A stretch of DNA of 64,000 bases, from contig JAGXRP010000008.1 in NCBI GenBank assembly GCA_018335795.1, positions 1 through 64,000 of the forward strand, in the 5' to 3' direction. Below the pieces are notes generated by a model, which ran no database searches, had not been told where the DNA came from, and saw only the letters and a list, made by a program, of their open reading frames with translations. The translations under genes were made by a program, and so were the position numbers. This DNA comes from Desulfobulbaceae bacterium. Its GTDB lineage: Bacteria > Bacteroidota > Ignavibacteria > Kapaibacteriales > UBA2268. This document shows positions 8,005 to 18,200 of this stretch, piece by piece; positions within the stretch are counted from its first letter, which is position 1; every line of letters begins with the position of its first letter.

Positions 8005-11000
8005 CTATTTCTTAATTATTTTAGTCGTAGCTTTGTCCGTATCGCTTTCGACAACGACCAAATATGTACCTGATGATAAGTTGTTGAGTTTGAGTTGCGT
8101 ATCAATATTCATAACGCTTTGGAATAATTCTTGGTTAATTACATTGCCTTTAAGGTCAATCACCGATACGGTAGCATTTGTTTCTTCTGCAAAATCAGCG
8201 ACAACGTTAACAAAATCTGTTGCCGGATTTGGGAATGAAGCCATAACCATATAGCCATTGTCGCCGGCGATAAATTGTTCGTCAATTGACTCTTTGCGAA
8301 GTGAAACAACTACCATCATACGTTTTGTTTCGCTCAAGCAACCGGTTTCGTCAGTACAATTCACATCAAATCTGTGAATACCGATTTTTGCTAACCAATT
8401 TTGAGATTCTGCTTGACTTAATGCAACACCTTTGTCAGTGTACCAAAAGTATGTGTTATTTGGGTTATAATCCAAAACAAAATCATCTAAATTAACGACA
8501 TTATTGCGTTTTACATATCTTACGTAAGGTACATACACCAATGGCGGCTGAGTAACTGTCAACTTCATCAACTCGCTATGCTTCAATCCCGACATTTTAT
8601 CCGTAACCGTAAGCTTATAGTATGTATCGTAAGATGGGTCAGTTACAGTAGGAGTTAGAACATTTGGGTTGGATAATCCGTATGTAGGATGCCAATTGTA
8701 GGTGTAATTGCCCGAACCACCTGTAACTGTGAGGTTGCCGTAAGAGCCACTTTGGCAATCGGTTCCCCAATTATTACCCAATTCGACAGGAACAGTTTTG
8801 CAGGTAGTCAAATCAACCAAATCAATTTTCAATGGCTTAACTAAACCGAAAAAGTCAAGTATTTTAGCCATTGCAACATCACGAGTTGACGGACATGATG
8901 CGTCAACTAAGTGCCCTATTGAATAAGAAGAAGTAACTGTGCGGTGTCCGTATGGGCTGTTGCATGCTACCATAGTATTCCCCCATCCGACATTTTCAAA
9001 TAAGGCATATCCACCGGCGGAAGTATTCGGGAATAATTTGTCTGTCATAGTGGTTAGCGGTTGTGTGGTATTGAAATATGTCAAACCGTCTGCAAAGGTT
9101 CCTGCAATGCCTTTAAATTGATTGATGGGATTTGCTCCGGATGAGTATGATGCAGATTGTAGCCCGAACATATAACCCATGTATGAGCCTAATCCCAACG
9201 AGCCGAAAAATTTCTGCGAAAAATGTGATGATGCTTCAACATATAGGCGTCCACCCGAAGCAATATAATAATAAATAGCATCAATTTCAGCAGATGTCGG
9301 TGTATGAACCGGTGCTTCAGAATGATGACCATAGCTAATGAAAGCCGCTTTAAAGCCACTTAAAGATGTTGGTAAAGTATTTGAGTAAACAGCATCGTAA
9401 TTATTTGCTTCGAGGTATTGATTGATGTAAGCTCCACTTTGGAATTTTGAAGCAGGGTTCGGTTCATAGACGAGCACTCCACCGGCAATAACAATATCGA
9501 AATAAATCATATCGGGATTGAGCATTTCGTCTTCAGTTTCGATTTGTATATATAGTTTGCTGATTTTGGGCTTTGCTTGCGGTTTCGCTTGTGCGACCAT
9601 TCTATTTTGCAAAATGATTAAATCATCACCAACAAGTTTGTGTATTTCAAAAGAATTATCGGGAATATGAATGTCGGGGTCATCGCTTTTCAATCTGAAG
9701 GTAACTTTGTCAGACCCGTTGAATTCGTTGAAATTAACCATATAAACCTTGATTCTGAACATTTCACCCGGCTCAATCATATTATTGGCGTTATCGTCAA
9801 TAATTTGCGAACTAAGCGGATATAGTCTCAATGGCTTACGGAAATTCAATTCGGTATCGGTAAGGGCGCGAAAAGCATTGATTCGTCCTTCGCCTAATTT
9901 GTTAACATATTGCGGATTAAGATGGTCAATCGGGTGTGATGTACCGGCTATCCTTCTTTTTATATCTTTTGGAGTCCATTTTGGATAATAAGATTTCAAC
10001 AAGCCGGCAAGTCCTGCTACTATAGGCGATGCCATAGAAGTACCTTGAAATTTAGCATACGAATTTACAGGTACGGCTGCAAGAATACCACCATCAACCG
10101 TTACATCGCCGCCCGGAGCGGAGACATCCACCGAATGACCGTAAGTAGAATAATAAGTTTTCTTGTCTTGAGAAGTGACTGATGCTACAGATAGTACATT
10201 TGGATAAGAAGAAGGTAGAAAGAAGTTGTCATTGTTTCCATTTCCTGCAGCTGCTACAAGTGTGATACCTAAAGAATTAAGATAACCAAATATATCAATC
10301 AAAGAAGGCGAAAATCCGCCACCGCCCCAACTCATATTAATTACATCAACTCCGATTGCTCCCATATAGAGCAAGCCTTGGTCAACATTGTAAAGCGATT
10401 GACCTGAACTGTTATGGCTGTGCTTAGTACCGACAAACTTCACATTCCAACTGATTGATGCAACGCCAACCCCATTATTAGTGGCACCTGCTGCAATACT
10501 TGCAACGTGAGTGCCATGTCTGTTTTGAGCAGAACCATTAGGGTCGTTTGGAGCAGTTCCGTCCGAGGTAAAGAAGTTGAATCCTATTACATCGTCTATA
10601 TAACCGTTTCCATCAGAGTCCAAACCATCAATAGCTGCGGGATTGATAATTAATCTACCGCTTTGTTCGATGAAAATTGGTTCGTTCTTGTTTGTCCACT
10701 CGGAGTCGTTTATCTTAAGATTGGGCAGTAAATCGGGGTGATACCATTGAACTCCCGTATCATGAATCCCGATTAAGACTTCACGAGTGCCATTTTCCCC
10801 TTTATGAACTGCCCAAGCCGCTTCGGCTTGAACTTGTGCAAATTGGAACATTTGGCTGTAAGAAGGGTCATCAGGCATATCGAACGCCTCGTAAACCCAG
10901 ATTGGTTCAGCAGATTCGATGTTGTCGTCACGAAGTAAAGCTGTAATTACACGATTGTGGTCAACCGTTTCATCAATATAAATTGTAAAGTAACGCTCCA

Positions 11001-11334
11001 ATTCTTTGACGTATTCTTGTACAGTTGGTATATCTGCATTTGGCAATCTATAATTAGGTTTGATTTCGGTAAAAGAGCGTTCCGTTTTGTATGTCCCGAA
11101 TGTACGTAGAGTGTTGTCCAATTGAGTTGCACCAAAGAACTCATTCATTGAATTAGGTGAAGACTGCATCATTATTGCTCTGACGGATGCTTCTTCCGTC
11201 AGCTTGACTTTGATACTCCCGCGAATAAATTTGTTCCCGAATTGGTCATATCCAAAATTATTGTCCATTCCGAAAATTGAATTGCCCGATAAGAGCAAAA
11301 GCAAAAGTAATAGAAATAGTATTGATGTTTTCAT
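8005..11334 (-). CDS. Secreted subtilisin-like (S8) serine protease with T9SS sorting domain
   Basis: The 1109-residue precursor has a very leucine-rich signal peptide (residues 4-20) and a propeptide-like segment to about 150. An S8 catalytic domain follows with Asp192 (GIHDTGVQW), His273 (NRHGTHVAS), the oxyanion Asn near 365 (AAAGN) and Ser433 (GTSMASP), so the full triad is present. Beyond it are beta-rich domains (about 520-1020), including a PKD-like stretch (GSGNYTYNW). A type A C-terminal sorting domain starts near 1030 (SFPNPATDF) and ends in TKIIKK. It is predicted to be exported by Sec, cross the outer membrane by T9SS and be surface-attached or released. A strong terminator follows. 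Confidence 0.93.
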   Translation of the reverse strand: MKTSILFLLLLLLLLSGNSIFGMDNNFGYDQFGNKFIRGSIKVKLTEEASVRAIMMQSSPNSMNEFFGATQLDNTLRTFGTYKTERSFTEIKPNYRLPNADIPTVQEYVKELERYFTIYIDETVDHNRVITALLRDDNIESAEPIWVYEAFDMPDDPSYSQMFQFAQVQAEAAWAVHKGENGTREVLIGIHDTGVQWYHPDLLPNLKINDSEWTNKNEPIFIEQSGRLIINPAAIDGLDSDGNGYIDDVIGFNFFTSDGTAPNDPNGSAQNRHGTHVASIAAGATNNGVGVASISWNVKFVGTKHSHNSSGQSLYNVDQGLLYMGAIGVDVINMSWGGGGFSPSLIDIFGYLNSLGITLVAAAGNGNNDNFFLPSSYPNVLSVASVTSQDKKTYYSTYGHSVDVSAPGGDVTVDGGILAAVPVNSYAKFQGTSMASPIVAGLAGLLKSYYPKWTPKDIKRRIAGTSHPIDHLNPQYVNKLGEGRINAFRALTDTELNFRKPLRLYPLSSQIIDDNANNMIEPGEMFRIKVYMVNFNEFNGSDKVTFRLKSDDPDIHIPDNSFEIHKLVGDDLIILQNRMVAQAKPQAKPKISKLYIQIETEDEMLNPDMIYFDIVIAGGVLVYEPNPASKFQSGAYINQYLEANNYDAVYSNTLPTSLSGFKAAFISYGHHSEAPVHTPTSAEIDAIYYYIASGGRLYVEASSHFSQKFFGSLGLGSYMGYMFGLQSASYSSGANPINQFKGIAGTFADGLTYFNTTQPLTTMTDKLFPNTSAGGYALFENVGWGNTMVACNSPYGHRTVTSSYSIGHLVDASCPSTRDVAMAKILDFFGLVKPLKIDLVDLTTCKTVPVELGNNWGTDCQSGSYGNLTVTGGSGNYTYNWHPTYGLSNPNVLTPTVTDPSYDTYYKLTVTDKMSGLKHSELMKLTVTQPPLVYVPYVRYVKRNNVVNLDDFVLDYNPNNTYFWYTDKGVALSQAESQNWLAKIGIHRFDVNCTDETGCLSETKRMMVVVSLRKESIDEQFIAGDNGYMVMASFPNPATDFVNVVADFAEETNATVSVIDLKGNVINQELFQSVMNIDTQLKLNNLSSGTYLVVVESDTDKATTKIIKK

Positions 11335-11613
11335 TAGGGTTCCTTTAAATAATATTTTAATAATGCTTAATATGCTGTATTGATTATAATCATTTTGATA
11401 AAATTTATGTTCGTTTGAACCTATTTTCGCAATTTGGGGGAAAATTAATCATTTTTCGTCAGTTTTTTTTAATATTTAACTTGAAATTTCATATTTGTCA
11501 AAGATACAAAAAAAATCTTATACCCAAAAATTAATTTAATTCGTCAAATATGGTTGTGTAATTAACAGTTTTAATCGTTTTCTTGATATGTTTAATATGA
11601 ATGGAGTTTTGAT

Positions 11614-12621
11614 ATGCTAACTTTACGTACATTAATTTTCATTGTGGTAGTATTTGCTATGGAATATGCCGCATTTTCACAAGCACCCTTTTATCGCAGA
11701 TATGAAGGAAAGTATGGGAAACAATACATGGTTATAAACTTCGCATATCAGGCAGGTGGGCTTAGTGGAAATTATTATATCAAAAATAACCCTGTAGTTA
11801 AAGAGTTTGGCGGTAGGAGTACGCTTGCCGGAACTTATGCTTATTTTGAAATAATGAGCGACTCAGCCCAAGTAAGTTCTGAAGCAGCAGAAACACTTAG
11901 CGGTGTTCTTGCAGGTCCGAAATTTGACGGGACTCATCAAATAGCCGGGACAAACCAATCTGCCCAATTTTCACTCAGAGAAAGCTATAAGGATGCTACC
12001 GAAATTCAACTCAATACGATTCGCGATGATGTCCGAAAAGCTGACTACGGGATGGTATTGTATATCACAATTAATTATCCTTTAATTGGCGAAAAAGTTT
12101 TCGATGACGCTGTCAAACTTTATACTGATTCTTTCATTTCATCAGGCAAAAAGCCCATGATGGAATATCTCGACGAAACAATTGCCAACTACAAAAAAAT
12201 CGTAGCCGATACCAATAATGCAGCTCCTCCACGCAAAAACTACCGTATAATGACCGATATTCAGATGAACGACCGCAATATAGTTTCTGTTCATTTGGCA
12301 GGAACTATCAAAGAAGATGAAAAACCTGAAATAAAAAGTGACTTTGTCTTAAATTATAACAAACAATCTAATTCTGTGATTACAACAGATGAAATTTTAA
12401 AGGGAGAATGGCTTAAGTTAGTCAATGATAGATTCAAAGAGACTTTTAAAGATGATAAGATAAACTACCGAGTTTCAAACACAGTTGGCAAACAAAATTT
12501 CATTGTTCAACCGGACGGTATTAAGTTTTTAATCACCGATTCCAAACACTTACCAATTCTTCAAATTAAACTTACATACAGCGAATTGAACGAATTTTTG
12601 ACCGGAAGTTTACCCTTATAA
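11614..12621 (+). CDS. Secreted protein with DUF3298/RsiV-like C-terminal region
   Basis: The 335-residue protein has a signal peptide with cleavage near AAFSQ. About residues 120-330 resemble DUF3298/RsiV-type domains. They show an opening YITINYPLIG, a central ISVHLAG-like strand (NIVSVHLAGTI), VLNYN followed by ITTDEIL, and a closing DGIKFLITD ending in a YSEL helix. Such domains are periplasmic or extracytoplasmic; in RsiV one binds lysozyme, but most homologues have no known role. No sorting domain is visible, so it is probably periplasmic. A GGAG lies upstream of the ATG. A hairpin terminator follows. Confidence 0.6.
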   Translation: MLTLRTLIFIVVVFAMEYAAFSQAPFYRRYEGKYGKQYMVINFAYQAGGLSGNYYIKNNPVVKEFGGRSTLAGTYAYFEIMSDSAQVSSEAAETLSGVLAGPKFDGTHQIAGTNQSAQFSLRESYKDATEIQLNTIRDDVRKADYGMVLYITINYPLIGEKVFDDAVKLYTDSFISSGKKPMMEYLDETIANYKKIVADTNNAAPPRKNYRIMTDIQMNDRNIVSVHLAGTIKEDEKPEIKSDFVLNYNKQSNSVITTDEILKGEWLKLVNDRFKETFKDDKINYRVSNTVGKQNFIVQPDGIKFLITDSKHLPILQIKLTYSELNEFLTGSLPL

Positions 12622-12638
12622 TCTTTTATTAAACTAAC

Positions 12639-12682
12639 AAACACTCCGAATCAGTTTCTGAACTATTCGGAGTGTTTTGTTT
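12639..12682. terminator. Bidirectional intrinsic terminator
   Basis: Arms at 12639-12651 and 12665-12677 pair perfectly over 13 bp (core CACTCCGAAT with ATTCGGAGTG) around a 13-base loop. T-rich sequence follows on the plus strand. It sits between two convergent genes and can serve both. Confidence 0.85.
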
Positions 12683-12697
12683 AATAGCTAACCGATA

Positions 12698-13039
12698 CTA
12701 TTGTTCAAGTGCTGCTAAAGCTTCTTCGATTGTTGGATAAAATTCAAAAACTTCATCAATCTTAGTCATTGTCATCAAACTTTTTACGAAACCTTTCACC
12801 CCTACAAGAATTACAGGAATTGCGTGCTCGCGTAGTTGTCTGTTTGCAAGCAATAAGGCTCCGAGTCCTGAACTGTCAACGGCATCAACGTTAGTCATAT
12901 TCACAATGAGAGCTTCGATGTCAGGTTGTGCCAATACAAGCAGTTTTGCTTTGAGTTCGGCAGAAACATCAGATTCGACTGATTTGTTTTTCATGTCAAG
13001 AATGACAATGTTATCTTTATATTCAACTGTATAGTGCAT
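12698..13039 (-). CDS. STAS-domain anti-sigma factor antagonist-like protein
   Basis: From the ATG at 13039 this is a 113-residue single STAS domain. It has the opening VEYKDNIVILDM and the diagnostic VDAVDSSGLGALL near residues 52-63, where a serine (56 or 57) is the usual phosphorylation site in SpoIIAA/RsbV-like proteins. Such proteins bind anti-sigma kinases in partner-switching regulation. An upstream in-frame ATG (13087) would add an unrelated hydrophobic 16 residues, so it is not preferred. No cognate kinase or phosphatase gene is adjacent. It is divergent from the heptosyltransferase gene. Confidence 0.85.
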   Translation of the reverse strand: MHYTVEYKDNIVILDMKNKSVESDVSAELKAKLLVLAQPDIEALIVNMTNVDAVDSSGLGALLLANRQLREHAIPVILVGVKGFVKSLMTMTKIDEVFEFYPTIEEALAALEQ

Positions 13040-13090
13040 AAAAATGCTTAAATTTGTTTTGAAAATTAGCAAAAAATATATATACAATAT

Positions 13091-14137
13091 ATGAAATCAT
13101 TGAGTAATGTAAAAATATTTCTTATCAGATTGAGCTCAATCGGCGATATTATTCTAACAACGGCTTTAATCAGGATGATTCGGGATTCGCACCCAAATTG
13201 CGAATTATATTATATTACCGATAAGAGATATAGCTCGATACTACGATATAACAACCATTTGGACGGAATTATCGAATACGATAAGTCATTCAATATGTCA
13301 GAGTCAATCAATTTTGGGAAGCAATTAAGCAAGCAAATCAGCGAAAATGATATAGTGATTGATTTGCATAATAATTTGCGAACGATGCTAATCAAAATCA
13401 GCTTGAAAGCCAAAAAAGTAGCAATCCCCAAAAATCGAATTTTCAAACTTGCATTAACTACATTCCAAAAGAATATTTACGGCAAAAATGTGAGCATTCC
13501 GCAAATTTATTTTGATACCGCCGCTAAAACTATTTCTCTTAATGATGATGGACTCGGTTTGGAATTTTGGCTCGAAAGTGACAAAAGTGCAGACAGATAT
13601 CAACCTCATGACCGGAAACTTTCGCATTCGGGAGCACCGAAAATCGCAATTGCACCCGGAGCTACATATTTCACAAAACGCTGGCTACCGGAAAATTTTC
13701 TTATGGTGGCTCAAATGCTGAGAGAAAAATACAATACTGAAATTTACTTGATTGGTGGCGAGTCAGATGTGGAATTATGCAATTTCATCGAAAATAATTT
13801 CAAAGAAGGTCAAATTTACAATCATGCCGGTAAGCTTAATCTTTTGCAAAGCGGCTCTCTCATTCGTGAAAGTGATTTGCTCTTGACTAACGACACGGGA
13901 ATGATGCACGTTGCTGCCTCTATGCAAACTCCGGTAGTTGCCATATTCGGCTCATCAGTAAAAGATCTGGGATTTGCGCCATACCGTTCTCCAAATGTAG
14001 TAATTGAAAGTGAAATGGATTGTCGTCCATGTTCTCATATAGGCAGAAATTCTTGCCCTAAGGGACATTTCAAATGTATGAAATCAATTTTGCCTGAGCA
14101 CGTTACTAAAAATATTGCTCAATTATTACATTTATGA
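13091..14137 (+). CDS. GT9 family heptosyltransferase-like glycosyltransferase
   Basis: The 348-residue protein has the ADP-heptose:LPS heptosyltransferase pattern. The N-terminus is IRLSSIGDIILTTALIRMI, and the C-terminal Rossmann domain opens with IAIAPGATYFTKRW and contains the hallmark NDTGMMHVAASMQTP and VAIFGS. It ends with a Cys-containing RPCSHIGRNSCP segment common in GT9. It probably adds heptose to the LPS inner core at the cytoplasmic face of the inner membrane; acceptor position is unknown. Confidence 0.88.
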   Translation: MKSLSNVKIFLIRLSSIGDIILTTALIRMIRDSHPNCELYYITDKRYSSILRYNNHLDGIIEYDKSFNMSESINFGKQLSKQISENDIVIDLHNNLRTMLIKISLKAKKVAIPKNRIFKLALTTFQKNIYGKNVSIPQIYFDTAAKTISLNDDGLGLEFWLESDKSADRYQPHDRKLSHSGAPKIAIAPGATYFTKRWLPENFLMVAQMLREKYNTEIYLIGGESDVELCNFIENNFKEGQIYNHAGKLNLLQSGSLIRESDLLLTNDTGMMHVAASMQTPVVAIFGSSVKDLGFAPYRSPNVVIESEMDCRPCSHIGRNSCPKGHFKCMKSILPEHVTKNIAQLLHL

Positions 14138-14247
14138 CCACAAAAGTAATTATTTTGCTAAATATTTCATTCTGAGTATATTTTCGTATTGCTTATAATG
14201 CGGAATTTCACGATATTTGTAAATAATTTGATTATCCGGAAAAGAAC

Positions 14248-15249
14248 ATGACAGAAGTTAAAATTGGATTAATTGGTTCAGGGGAAATCGCACAAAACTT
14301 TCACTTGCCGATATTGCACCGTTTGCCGAATGTAAAAGTTGTTGCCATTCACGACAAGAACATTACAAAGGCTAAATTAATCGCAGAAAAGTATGAAATC
14401 CCCTATGTATGCGAATCTTTAAACGAAATTCTCGCAATTGATGAATTAGATGCAGTTGATGTTTGTACATCTACAGATGCACACTGTGATATAGCATTAG
14501 CAGCTATCGCCGCCAAGAAGAATGCACTAATCGAAAAGCCCATTGCACGGAATTATGAAGAAGCGAAAATGATTGAAGATGCTCTCATTGGCTCGAATTG
14601 CAAAGTTATGATAGGCACAAATCAACGTTTCAGATATGATGCCAAAATGCTCAAAAATTTTGTCCAAATGGGCGAAATCGGTGAAGTTTTCTATTTGCAG
14701 GGTAGTTGGTTGCAACAGAAACGCAGCTCCGAATGGAGACATCAAATCGAAAAATCGGGTGGTGGAGTATTGGTTGATTTGGGTATCTCATTGATTGATT
14801 CATTGCTTTGGATTACGGGATTTCCTGAAGTCGAAGCTGTTAATGCTTCGATATTCAAACACAAAACGGAAACAGTTGAAGATGTTTGTATAGCTAATGT
14901 TAGATTCAAAAATCAGAGTATTGCAACGCTGGAAATGAGTTGGTCGCTATTTAGTAGCCGCAATAATTTCGCATTTAATGTTTATGGAAGCCAAGGAGCT
15001 GCTAAGATTAATCCTTTGAGATTGTTCAAGAGCAATGGCGACATTTTCGAACCAATTGATAATACTGATACACTTTCAAATATTACTATTCATCGGAAAT
15101 CATTTGATAGCGAAATCAAACATTTCGTCAATTCTTTGCTGGGCTTTGGTCCTATAATCTCAACAGTCTCTGAGGCAGTCCAAACAATGAGAATAATTGA
15201 TGCGATGTATTTATCGGCACAAACGAACCAAGAAATCAAACTAACTTAA
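14248..15249 (+). CDS. Gfo/Idh/MocA-family NAD(P)-dependent oxidoreductase
   Basis: The 333-residue protein has an N-terminal Rossmann fold (IGLIGSGEIAQNFHLPIL) and the conserved EKPIA loop near residues 92-96, followed by the GFO_IDH_MocA C-terminal substrate domain (GGGVLVDLGISLIDSLLW). Family members oxidise or reduce sugars, inositols or related polyols. The substrate cannot be read. It lies near LPS sugar genes, so a nucleotide-sugar role is possible but unsupported. Confidence 0.85.
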   Translation: MTEVKIGLIGSGEIAQNFHLPILHRLPNVKVVAIHDKNITKAKLIAEKYEIPYVCESLNEILAIDELDAVDVCTSTDAHCDIALAAIAAKKNALIEKPIARNYEEAKMIEDALIGSNCKVMIGTNQRFRYDAKMLKNFVQMGEIGEVFYLQGSWLQQKRSSEWRHQIEKSGGGVLVDLGISLIDSLLWITGFPEVEAVNASIFKHKTETVEDVCIANVRFKNQSIATLEMSWSLFSSRNNFAFNVYGSQGAAKINPLRLFKSNGDIFEPIDNTDTLSNITIHRKSFDSEIKHFVNSLLGFGPIISTVSEAVQTMRIIDAMYLSAQTNQEIKLT

Positions 15250-18200
15250 TTACTTCGAAATCATTATCTGTTGTGTTTCCGAAAATGGACCGGATTGAAT
15301 TTCGATAAAATAAACACCTGAGCTAATATCTTTGAGATTGATATTTAGCTCGTATTGCCCTTTCGATAAGTAGCTGTCGAGCGGTGTTTCAATTAATTTG
15401 CCTAATGAATTTGTCAATTTAATTGTTGTCCGTGCATCAATTGCAATCGAGAAATTCAAAATCATAGTGTTATTTGTCACTGGATTAGGACTTACACTCG
15501 AGAATTTATATCTTAAGTCGGACATTTCAAATTGTCTCAAATCATCCACGCAAACAGGTTTGATATTGATTTTAGCCGGAGTTGATACTAATTCTGCACA
15601 ATGATTATTAACCGGAATCGCTTCTAGTTCGATTAGCGAGTATGTCATAATGCTGTTTGGGAAGAAAGCATCGAATGACATTTCGAATAATTCGCCTGTT
15701 CCGGTCAATGAATATGCACCCAATGAACTAACTCTGAATTGGTACAACCCGGGAGTTGAAGTACTCGATACAGCTTGTATTTCAAATCTTCCCTTCAATA
15801 AATCTGATGGAACTATGAAATTTTCTGTTGGTTTCAGAATTTGAGCGTCATATTTGATATTGACAATGAATTCACTCATATCGGCTTTTTCAAAATCTAA
15901 GTTTGAGTTGAAATTCGCTTTTACGGTGAATTCCGAACCAATGTCAACTGATTGTTCAATTGGAGAAATTTTAATGTTGGCAGTATAGAGTATCACTTCA
16001 CCATATAATTTGGCTGATTTGGCATTTGTCAAATCATTCAAATCAGCATAAATAATTTCTGCTACTGAATTTGAATTCGTTGTAGGAGTATATAAAACCT
16101 CTACGGCTCGCATTTGACCGGGAGATAATTCGAACCCTTGGACATCCGAAGCATTCGCAAAAGTAAATTCGGCAACGGCTTCCTTAAAGCTGAGCGGTGC
16201 AATTTGAACGTTTTGAGTTCCATTATTGCGTACAGTGCTGATGATAAGGTCTGACGAATTAGAACAGGCTTTGCCGGAACCGCCTTGAACACTTATTTCT
16301 TTACTTAAACCAAACCCTTTTAGAGAAATATGACCATTTTCTACAGCATCACCTACTACTTTGATTTCTGAACTGAATGAGCCCTCGCTTTCCGGTACAA
16401 AAAAAACATCTATAAGTATAGAAGCACCCGGAGCTAACTTAAAAGGAATTGGAACTAGGTCCATATCAACATTGAAACCTTGTGTGCCGTATTCATTTTT
16501 GAGTGTAGAAATTTCATCCCTATCAAACTGAAGATCATAAATCATCAAAGTATCTGCAAATTCCCATTCAGCATAAGCCAAATTTTCTACTTTCAATTTT
16601 AGATTCTTAGGTGTAGAATAGCTTCTGACGGGAACGGTATCAAAATCTAAGATTACATTTCGAATTTTAGGAGCTACACCAAATCCTGCTAATTCTGATT
16701 TTGTTTGATTTCCGAATGAATCCGTAAAAATTAATGTCAATTTATGATTGCCTAATGTTTCGGGGCGGAATCTTACATCAAAAACATGTTCTGAGCCGGC
16801 ATCAATTAGCAAATTATTGAATTGCAGACGGTTAAACTCGAATGATTCGCCATTTATCTCATTAATTTGCTCTACTTGGCTAATTGTAATTGGTGCATCT
16901 CCTGTATTACGGATACTTAAACCACCGGATTCATTTTCTACGGCATAAGGACCTTCGGGGAAATCGAATCTATGAATTCGACGTTTGCCCCATTCGTAAG
17001 ATTCGGCTACCAATCCGGGCTTCACACCTCTCGTGTTGATTATCCTGCAAACACTGTCTTTGGTTGTGGCATCGCTCGAAAATGTAATTTCGTCGGTATA
17101 AGCATTATCTGAAATAGGGCTAAAATGCAATTTGAATTTATAGTGCTGATTTGGAGCTATAATTAGTGGCGATTTCGAGAAATCATGTTCGATTTCGACT
17201 TCAAAAACATCGTTAACGGGTTCAGTAAATCCAAATACTTGTAAATCAGAAACGCCTGTATTATTTATTTGTGCTGTTATAGTCTTTGTTTTGCCCATCG
17301 TTACATCTCCTAAAGAAACATCCGGCACTTCAATAACGGGATTGCCCACGACAGCTTCGAGATGAGCTAAATAAACTGCACCGCAATAGCTAACATAGCC
17401 GATTGAATCTATAAAAACACCGTTCCCCGTGGGTTTAAATAATACTTGTACATCAAGCTCTTGCTTTGATTGTAGAGTTGTAGGCATTCCGGGTTTATCC
17501 GTGATTTGAAATCCCGTTGTGCCTGATTTGAGTCTGATGTCTTTTATTGAGAATGAGGAATCCGAATTATTTTTGAGTTTGATTGTTCTACTGACAGTTT
17601 CGTATTGTTTCATAGAGCCGAAAAATTCATTAGTAGGATTTGCAGAAATTTTTGGAGCCGTATATCGAATTATAACTTCGCGAGAATTCAATGTTTGGTC
17701 CCAAAAACTTAACACCGCTACTGCATTTTCGTTTATATTTTGAACTCTCAATTTCCAATTCATTTCCGATGTCTTGCCGGGAATGATTTTGTCAAATTCA
17801 TCTTTCACAATATTTTGAGATAAATTTGAATAATAAATTACACCTGCAAGATTTGACCTCACTAGGGCATCCTTTGGCAAGTCAGTCGTTTTGCCGCTAA
17901 TTATTCCCATACAATCAATACTCCAGGTTACTTCGGGGGCAAGAGTGTCTTGTGGGTTTAATCCAGATGCAAGTTTAAGCCCTGCCGGATAGCCGTATGA
18001 TTCTTTCTCGTTATTGCCAATAAGATAAGCCATGAACTTATGGTCATTGGAACTTACATCAAAAGTGCCGTAATCTGGTAACTTTACTGTAATTTGCATC
18101 TTATCCTTGTCGCCATCGGATTGGAAATCGCCGGTGATTACGGGATTCATATCCTTGATTTTCGATTTTTGGAATTGAATTCCGTCGTAATGTCCAACAT